Shown piece by piece: positions 58,721 to 64,000 of a DNA stretch of 64,000 nucleotides. The notes beneath the pieces are model-generated. The model was given only the letters and a program-made list of their open reading frames with translations. It did not search any database and had not been told where the DNA came from. This stretch comes from Burkholderiaceae bacterium (GTDB lineage: Bacteria > Pseudomonadota > Gammaproteobacteria > Burkholderiales > Burkholderiaceae), in assembly GCA_018261955.1 (NCBI GenBank), contig JAGTRK010000004.1, positions 306,133 through 370,132 on the forward strand, written 5' to 3'. Each line of letters opens with the position of its first letter. Position 1 is the stretch's first letter. A program made the translations under genes and the position numbers.

Positions 58721-60982
58721 ATGAAGTTTGATTACCCCATCATCATCGTTGACCAAGATTTCAACGTCGACAACATCTCAGGTTCAGGCATGCGTGCGCT
58801 TGCCGAAGCCCTGCAAGCACAGGGCGAGTCGGTGGTGGTGGTCACACAAGCACGGGATTTTTTGGGGTTGGCACAGCAATCTGCGCGCGCCTCAGCATTC
58901 ATCGTTTCGGTGGATGAGCCCGAAAATGGTGAAATTGAGTTAGAAGACGCGAAAGCACAAACCGTCGAAGACCTCCGCGCAATGGTGCAGTCGATTCGCG
59001 CCCGCAATTTAGACATCCCGATTTTCCTCTATGGGCGCACACACACCTCGCGCGATTTACCCACCGATATTTTGCGTGAAATGCACGGCTTTATGAATAT
59101 GTTTGAAGACACCAATGAATTCATGGCTCGACGCGTCCGACGTGAAGCCAAATTGTATGTGGATGGCTTGTTCACCCCGTTCTTCCGCGCTTTGGTGAAC
59201 TATGCTCAAAACTCATCCTACTCGTGGCACACACCTGGGCATTCAGGTGGTGTGGCATACTTAAAAAGCCCTGTGGGACAATTGTTTCACCAGTTTTACG
59301 GTGAAAATATGTTGCGCTCAGATGTGTGTAACTCGGTCGAAGAACTGGGGCAGCCACTCACGCACACTGGACCAATCTTAGATTCAGAAATCAACGCCGC
59401 ACGAATTTTCAAAGCCGATCATTGCTTTTTCGTCACCAACGGCACATCCACCTCAAACAAAGTTGTCTGGCATGCCAATGTCGCCCCAGGGGACATCGTG
59501 GTGGTGGATAGAAATTGTCATAAATCAAATCTACACGCGATTATTATGACCGGAGCCATCCCCGTGTTCCTCGCGCCGACACGCAATTACCACGGGATTA
59601 TTGGACCGATTCCAAAATCTGAGTTTTTAATGGAAACCATACAGGCAAAAATCGACGCGCATCCACTCATCGAAGACAAAACACGCAAACCCAAAATCCT
59701 CACACTCACACAGTGTACCTACGATGGCGTGATGTATAACGCCCACACGATTAAATCCATGCTCGATGGTAAAATTGACACCCTGCATTTTGACGAAGCA
59801 TGGCAACCCCACGCGTATTTCCATCCGTTTTACAAAAATTATTACGCCATTGATGGCGAGTATGGGCGCACGCAAAAATCCATCGTGTTTTCCACCCAAT
59901 CAACCCACAAACTGCTTGCCAGTTTGTCGCAAGCATCACAAATTTTGGTGCAAGACGCAGTGAATAACCCGCTGGATCGTTATCGCTTTAACGAAGCCTA
60001 CCTAATGCACGCGTCAACTAGCCCACAATACTCCATCATCGCATCGTGCGATATCGCTGCCGCCATGATGGATGAACCAGGGGGTACAGCCTTAACCGAA
60101 GAGTCACTCATCGAAGCAATGGATTTTCGCCACGCAATGCGCAAAGCCGAAGCCGAGTTTGCCGATTTGCATACATGGTGGTTTAAGGTTTGGGGACCTG
60201 AGCATTTACCCATGAATGGTATCGGCAACCCAACCGACTGGCAAATCAAAGCGGGCGATGATTGGCATGGTTTCGGTGCGATCGATCCCGATATGAATAT
60301 GCTCGACCCCATCAAAACCACAGTGATGATGCCTGGTCTGAACATGACAGGCACATTTGAAGAGACGGGGATTCCTGCGGCGATTGTGGCAAAATACTTG
60401 GCGGATTACGGCATTATCATTGACAAAGTCGGCTTGTATTCATTCTTTGTGATTTTCAACATCGGGATTACCAAAGGACGTTGGAGCAGTTTACTCATCG
60501 AATTGCAACAATTTAAAGACATGTACGATGACAATAAGCCTGTTTGGCGGATTTTCCCTGATTTTGCCAAATCCTATCCGCAATACGAAACGATGGGTAT
60601 CAAAGACTTATGCCAAGCCATTCACACCACCTATCAAAAATACAATATTGCACATACGCTACACGATATGTATGTCAAACCGATTGTACCCGCGATGACA
60701 CCTGCGGATGCGTGGGGTCGTGTCGCGCACCGCAAGGTGATGCGTGTGAATGTGCGCGATTTAACCACCCAGCATGTTACGGGCGTATTACTCACTCCAT
60801 ATCCACCTGGCATCCCCTTACTGATTCCAGGTGAATACATCACCCAAGAAGTCATCGATTACCTACATTTTACTTTAGAGTTTAATACACAATTCCCTGG
60901 TTTTGAGCAATCGGCACATGGCTTGATTAAAAGCACCATCAATGGGCAATTGGAATACTTTATAGATTGCGTTGAAACCTAA
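58721..60982 (+). CDS. Orn/Lys/Arg decarboxylase (large, PLP-dependent)
   Basis: A 753-residue fold-type I decarboxylase. An N-terminal receiver-like wing domain (about 1-130) is followed by the PLP domain with SYSWHTPGHSGGVAY, VTNGTSTSNKV, HFDEAW and the cofactor lysine K397 in STQSTHKLLASLSQ. The C-terminal domain includes TGVLLTPYPPGIPLLIPGE. It decarboxylates arginine, lysine or ornithine; residues do not decide which. AAGGAG precedes the ATG. A product such as putrescine or agmatine would link to the putrescine genes at 7-20 kb. Confidence 0.88.
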   Translation: MKFDYPIIIVDQDFNVDNISGSGMRALAEALQAQGESVVVVTQARDFLGLAQQSARASAFIVSVDEPENGEIELEDAKAQTVEDLRAMVQSIRARNLDIPIFLYGRTHTSRDLPTDILREMHGFMNMFEDTNEFMARRVRREAKLYVDGLFTPFFRALVNYAQNSSYSWHTPGHSGGVAYLKSPVGQLFHQFYGENMLRSDVCNSVEELGQPLTHTGPILDSEINAARIFKADHCFFVTNGTSTSNKVVWHANVAPGDIVVVDRNCHKSNLHAIIMTGAIPVFLAPTRNYHGIIGPIPKSEFLMETIQAKIDAHPLIEDKTRKPKILTLTQCTYDGVMYNAHTIKSMLDGKIDTLHFDEAWQPHAYFHPFYKNYYAIDGEYGRTQKSIVFSTQSTHKLLASLSQASQILVQDAVNNPLDRYRFNEAYLMHASTSPQYSIIASCDIAAAMMDEPGGTALTEESLIEAMDFRHAMRKAEAEFADLHTWWFKVWGPEHLPMNGIGNPTDWQIKAGDDWHGFGAIDPDMNMLDPIKTTVMMPGLNMTGTFEETGIPAAIVAKYLADYGIIIDKVGLYSFFVIFNIGITKGRWSSLLIELQQFKDMYDDNKPVWRIFPDFAKSYPQYETMGIKDLCQAIHTTYQKYNIAHTLHDMYVKPIVPAMTPADAWGRVAHRKVMRVNVRDLTTQHVTGVLLTPYPPGIPLLIPGEYITQEVIDYLHFTLEFNTQFPGFEQSAHGLIKSTINGQLEYFIDCVET

Positions 60983-61095
60983 ACAATATTCAATAATATT
61001 ATATATATAAAGATTTTAATTAATCCCTTATTGAATATATTTGGTTTACAATTGCATTGTTTCACAAACCATGTAATCACACCTTTATTTATTTG

Positions 61096-61840
61096 GGGCA
61101 TTAGGAAGCAGATTGGTTACAAAGGGTCATTGCGTAGCATGACGAGCAAGGACTTATAAAGGTTGGTTTTGCGGTTATTAAATCTAAACTCAGTTTCCTT
61201 TAAATACAAAAGGAAAGTGTGTTTGTGAACACCGTTAAATTGTACCATACGGCGTTTGGCGTAGCTCCAAAACGACTCGATACCATTGACATGGTTAGAG
61301 CCGATGGCAAACTCATCTGCACCATGATTGACGCGGAAATGTTTGTCAAATCCGATGTCCACCAAACCATCGTAACCGCGCCAACCATCGGTATGAATGA
61401 TGCTGTTAATGTCGGCTCTACCGCGAATGATGGCTTGTAGGCTGGCTCTTGAAGCATCTGGGATTATTTCGGTATAGATGTTGCCATTGCGCTTGAGTAA
61501 ACCAAAGACGATGGTTTTACCCGAAGCGCAACGACCGCGTTTGCCTCTAACGCGTCGTGCACCAAAGTAGGACTCGTCTGCTTCTAAGTCGCCTTTTAAA
61601 AGTGAGTTTTGTAGGTAGATGACAACCAAACCTTGGCGTATTTTAAGGTAGATGTCATTGATAGAACGAACACTGACGTGGCTTAATGCTGCACATTCAG
61701 TTGCCGTTAAATCAAGGGCAAAGTAGCGCAAGATTTCGCGAAATTTGGCTTCGCTTAATTTTGAATTTTTGAAATAACGATTTTTCATTTGGATTCAGGT
61801 AGTTGGCGCGATATTCTATCGCGTTTGTCTCCTAATGCCC
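61096..61840 (-). mobile_element. IS1595-family insertion sequence (IS1016-like)
   Basis: A ~745-base element bounded by inverted repeats GGGCATTAGGA (61096-61106) and TCCTAATGCCC (61830-61840). It contains one transposase gene on the minus strand. No matching 8-base target duplication is visible (left TTTATTTG, right TCTAATAA), so the insertion may be old or its flanks rearranged. Confidence 0.8.
61117..61788 (-). CDS. IS1595-family transposase (ISXO2/IS1016-like)
   Basis: A 223-residue DDE-type transposase. The acidic triad is suggested by D71 in LEADESYFGARR, D134 in IHTDGWRGY, and E171 in HVNGIESFWSYAKRR. It lacks an N-terminal zinc ribbon, as in the short IS1016 branch. The reading frame appears intact, so the element may be active. 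Confidence 0.87.
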   Translation of the reverse strand: MKNRYFKNSKLSEAKFREILRYFALDLTATECAALSHVSVRSINDIYLKIRQGLVVIYLQNSLLKGDLEADESYFGARRVRGKRGRCASGKTIVFGLLKRNGNIYTEIIPDASRASLQAIIRGRADINSIIHTDGWRGYDGLVDIGFDKHFRVNHGADEFAIGSNHVNGIESFWSYAKRRMVQFNGVHKHTFLLYLKETEFRFNNRKTNLYKSLLVMLRNDPL

Positions 61841-61990
61841 TCTAATAAATTCTTTGCAAATATCTTAGCCTTTCAAAACATTGCTTGTGGCTCAAAAGCA
61901 ACCAAAAAAAACTTAATCAATGTTTTTTAATATTATTTAAACAACAGAATATTGTTTTTGATTTTTAAATGTTTAATAAAAAAAACAAAC

Positions 61991-62047
61991 TTGACCTTGA
62001 GATTACTAAAAATATAATACATGGTACATAGGCTGAATACTGTACCA
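61991..62047 (+). promoter_or_regulatory. Promoter and palindromic operator for the OmpA-Bap operon
   Basis: TTGACC (61991-61996), 16-base spacer, TATAAT (62013-62018). The start site would be near 62025. An inverted repeat TGGTACA (62022-62028) / TGTACCA (62041-62047) covers it, a good place for a repressor or a leader hairpin. The rest of 61841-62110 is AT-rich and has no gene. Confidence 0.65.
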
Positions 62048-62110
62048 GATCAACCCGCCTTCTTCATATAGATACAAAAGATTGGTTATTAGTCAAAAAA
62101 AGGTATAAGA

Positions 62111-62971
62111 ATGAAAAAAAATTTTTATCATCGTTTCACGAAGTTGCTGTTCTTGCAAGTTGTGTTTTTTAGTTCTTTCAATGCTTATGCACAAAGTGCG
62201 GGCGTTCCTTTATCTGCTGCTAAGAACGCGTCAGTTAATAAGGAGGCTCTGCCCGTGGTTATTTATAGAGAATATGGCGAAAGTAAAAATGCGGTAACTG
62301 CGTACATTAACGGTCATGTTACTGGGGTTTTGTTGCCGGGTGCTTATACTCAAGTTGGAGTTTGTCAAGGCACATTCAATCTGTCTATTCAAGAACAAAA
62401 GACCGAGACCAAGAAAGTTGAGACTCAGAAATTTGCCACAAAACAGAGTGAAACCACCTACATTAAGGTGAGTGGCGATGGTATTGCATTCCGTGAGGTT
62501 TTACCAACTGAGGCCTTGCAAGATTTAAAAAGCATCAAGGTGACTAGCAATGTAATCAATCGTTTCTCTGCTATCTGTAAGTCTTCGGAGCGCATTGTGA
62601 ATTTGGGCGCTGATGCTTTGTTTGCATCTAATGGATCCGATATATCACCTACTGGAGTGGCTCAGTTGAATAGCCTTATCGCTGACTTAAAAACCCAGAT
62701 GAATGAAGTGTCTGGTTTGAAAATTATTGGTCACACAGATTCTTTAGGTGATGAGCGTTACAACGAGGCCCTTTCTTTGGCTAGGGCCAGCAGTGTTGCT
62801 CGCTACTTGGGAAAACAAGGTTTAAGTTTGCCCATGGAAACTGAGGGACGAGGAGAGCGCGAACCAGTAAGTGTGGGGTGTGATCAGTTTAAAGCTGAAC
62901 GAAGCAATATGATTGCCTGCTTGCAGCCTGATCGACGGGTTGTGATTGAATTGCTGGATAAACAGCAGTAA
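62111..62971 (+). CDS. OmpA-domain outer-membrane protein
   Basis: A 286-residue secreted protein. Residues 1-28 form a signal peptide (ending AYA-QS). The middle part (about 45-150) resembles a small beta domain with PGAYTQVGVC and a charged repeat (KTETKKVETQK). Residues 165-285 are an OmpA C-terminal peptidoglycan-binding domain: LFASNGSDISPTGVAQLNSL, GHTDSLGDERYNEALSLARA, and CLQPDRRVVIE. It may anchor the adjacent giant adhesin or its surface layer to the cell wall. AAAAAGG lies upstream of the ATG. Confidence 0.85.
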   Translation: MKKNFYHRFTKLLFLQVVFFSSFNAYAQSAGVPLSAAKNASVNKEALPVVIYREYGESKNAVTAYINGHVTGVLLPGAYTQVGVCQGTFNLSIQEQKTETKKVETQKFATKQSETTYIKVSGDGIAFREVLPTEALQDLKSIKVTSNVINRFSAICKSSERIVNLGADALFASNGSDISPTGVAQLNSLIADLKTQMNEVSGLKIIGHTDSLGDERYNEALSLARASSVARYLGKQGLSLPMETEGRGEREPVSVGCDQFKAERSNMIACLQPDRRVVIELLDKQQ

Positions 62972-63030
62972 TTATATGTGCGATGAATGGCTGCTCAGGT
63001 AAAAGGGCAGCGGTGAAATTTAAATTTAGT

Positions 63031-63052
63031 GCGAATGGTCATGTCCATTCGC
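63031..63052 (+). promoter_or_regulatory. Intercistronic hairpin between the OmpA-like gene and the adhesin
   Basis: GCGAATGG-tcatgt-CCATTCGC, an 8-bp perfect stem, followed by a weakly T-rich stretch (TGTTCGGTTTT). It may reduce or modulate read-through into the adhesin, which starts 24 bases on. Confidence 0.55.
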
Positions 63053-63076
63053 TGTTCGGTTTTAACGGAGAACGAA

Positions 63077-64000
63077 ATGAGTCAAATTCAAGTCATTATC
63101 AAAGATGGTCAAGAACAAGTGTCAACAGTAGAAGCTGGTGCGGGTAAGCAAGGCAAAACGCTAACAATCAAGGCAAAAAACGGTGTTAATTACGAATTGA
63201 AAGATTTGGGTACGCAACACGCGCCTGAAGAGGTTTTGTTGACGCGCAAAGGCAAAAACTTATTGATTAAATTTAAGGTTGAGGGAGAAGAGTTTGATAA
63301 AGACGCTCCTGCAGATGTGGTTTTGGAGGATTACTATGACACAGAGGATTCTGAGTTAATTGGTTTGGCTGAAAACGGAGAGTATTACAGCTATGTGCCT
63401 CAAGAGGGAGATCCCTCATTTTTGTCATCAAGCTTGAATGACGGTATGAGTTCGTATCAGAGTTTAGGTTATGCAACGCCAGAGGCTTCTAATAATTTTG
63501 CTTACCTACTTGGTGCTTTGGCGCTCGGTGGGTTGGGTGCTTTGGCTGCCAGTGGGGGATCTGACTCTTCATCGCCTGCGCCAGACACTACGCCACCTGC
63601 TGCACCAGTTCTTAATGTGCGAACCAATGATGATGGTAGTGTGACAATATCTGGTAGCACAGAACCAGGTGCAGCGGTTACGATTACATATCCTGATGGA
63701 ACAACAACGACAGTGAAAGCCGACTCAAATGGCAACTATGGTCCAGTGACGTCCGAGCCAGACCAGCCATCTGGCAATGTGACGGCTGGCGCGACAGATC
63801 CTTCAGGTAATACAGGACCGACGACTGTGGTGCCATATATCGACACGACCGCACCAGAAGCGCCAACAGTGACTGTGACGACTAATTCGAATGGTTCTGT
63901 TGATGTCAGCGGTACAGCTGAACCAGGCTCAACGGTGACTGTGACCTTCCCTGACGGCACGACAGCGACAGCGACCACCAATGCCAGCGGTAATTACGGT
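63077..64000 (+). CDS. Bap/LapF-type repetitive surface adhesin, 3' end outside window
   Basis: 308 codons with no stop to the window edge. Start is the ATG at 63077 behind ACGGAG. Residues 1-130 (MSQIQVIIKDGQEQVSTVEA onwards) resemble the BapA/LapF prefix domain. A glycine/alanine-rich hydrophobic segment (LLGALALGGLGALAASGG, about 150-167) follows. Then come tandem Ig-like repeats of about 95 residues, with TTPPAAPVLNV, STEPGAAVTITYPDGTTTTV, and again TTAPEAPTVTV, GTAEPGSTVTVTFPDGTTATA. Such proteins are huge, secreted by type I systems, and mediate biofilm. The secretion genes are not in view. Confidence 0.85.
   Translation, partial: MSQIQVIIKDGQEQVSTVEAGAGKQGKTLTIKAKNGVNYELKDLGTQHAPEEVLLTRKGKNLLIKFKVEGEEFDKDAPADVVLEDYYDTEDSELIGLAENGEYYSYVPQEGDPSFLSSSLNDGMSSYQSLGYATPEASNNFAYLLGALALGGLGALAASGGSDSSSPAPDTTPPAAPVLNVRTNDDGSVTISGSTEPGAAVTITYPDGTTTTVKADSNGNYGPVTSEPDQPSGNVTAGATDPSGNTGPTTVVPYIDTTAPEAPTVTVTTNSNGSVDVSGTAEPGSTVTVTFPDGTTATATTNASGNYG

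Noticed and set aside
60988..61036. ATTCAATAA ... TTATTGAAT inverted repeat after the decarboxylase
   Set aside because: The loop is about 31 bases of AT-rich sequence with no G+C in the stem beyond one pair; too weak for a terminator and likely by chance.
63502..63981. Minus-strand open frames opposite the adhesin
   Set aside because: They mirror the Thr/Val/Gly-rich repeats of the plus-strand gene and have no start signals.

Overview
The window looks like a piece of a betaproteobacterial (Burkholderiales-type) chromosome. This is inferred from gene content and order: rplM-rpsI next to erpA and argC, a cbb3 oxidase cluster with its assembly factors, an EIIA-Man/HPr/EI regulatory phosphotransferase set, an Ala/Lys/Pro-rich histone H1-like protein, and a Pseudomonas/Burkholderia-type putrescine regulon. 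Base composition is roughly even, genes are tightly packed, and many operons end in clear intrinsic terminators.

Layout. 1-2.4 kb: the end of the cbb3 assembly pair ccoI-ccoS. 2.4-6.7 kb: MmcQ/YjbR, an RluA-type pseudouridine synthase, a DUF2804 protein and a GDSL esterase autotransporter interrupted by a one-base shift in a G6 tract. 6.9-20 kb: a nine-gene minus-strand putrescine regulon (puuD, puuA, spuC, potFGHI, puuC, puuB), with a divergent MocR-type regulator. 20-25.9 kb: ccoNOQP-ccoG-ccoH, so the respiratory cluster is split from ccoIS by the putrescine block. 26-31 kb: erpA, argC, rpsI, rplM, a predicted free-standing small RNA, an OsmC-like protein, the histone-like gene and tRNA-Arg(CCG). 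31-43.5 kb: dsbC-like, sulP, valS, psd-pssA, glnS, ptsI-ptsH-EIIA. 43.6-47.5 kb: a TrmB-like methyltransferase, amtB, ubiK, apaH. 47.8-54.4 kb: a seven-gene plus-strand polysaccharide locus (wzm-wzt-galU-GT-acyltransferase-glf-GT) that points to a galactofuranose-containing surface glycan exported by an ABC transporter. 54.4-61 kb: yqaA, ilvA, an MBL hydrolase, DUF3422, and a large basic-amino-acid decarboxylase. 61-64 kb: an IS1016-like insertion sequence, then an OmpA-domain protein and the start of a giant Bap-type repeat adhesin that runs off the window.

How the genes work together. PotFGHI would import putrescine. PuuA, PuuB, PuuC and PuuD would turn it to GABA through gamma-glutamyl intermediates, with SpuC giving a transaminase route. 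The decarboxylase at 58.7 kb could supply polyamines. The cco genes build a high-affinity terminal oxidase: CcoNOQP is the enzyme, and CcoG, CcoH, CcoI and CcoS serve copper delivery and assembly.

The most interesting signals are: (i) a near-ideal -1 frameshift signal (A AAA AAG, then UAA, then a stem-loop 6 nt on) at the end of the histone-like gene, which would add a 44-residue tail; (ii) an undescribed ~85-nt small RNA with its own promoter and terminator upstream of rplM; (iii) intrinsic-terminator-like hairpins placed in the short leaders of valS and psd; (iv) the OmpA/Bap adhesin operon with a TGGTACA/TGTACCA palindrome over its start site; (v) the homopolymer frameshift in the autotransporter esterase. 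All functional calls come from reading motifs by eye; no database search was run.
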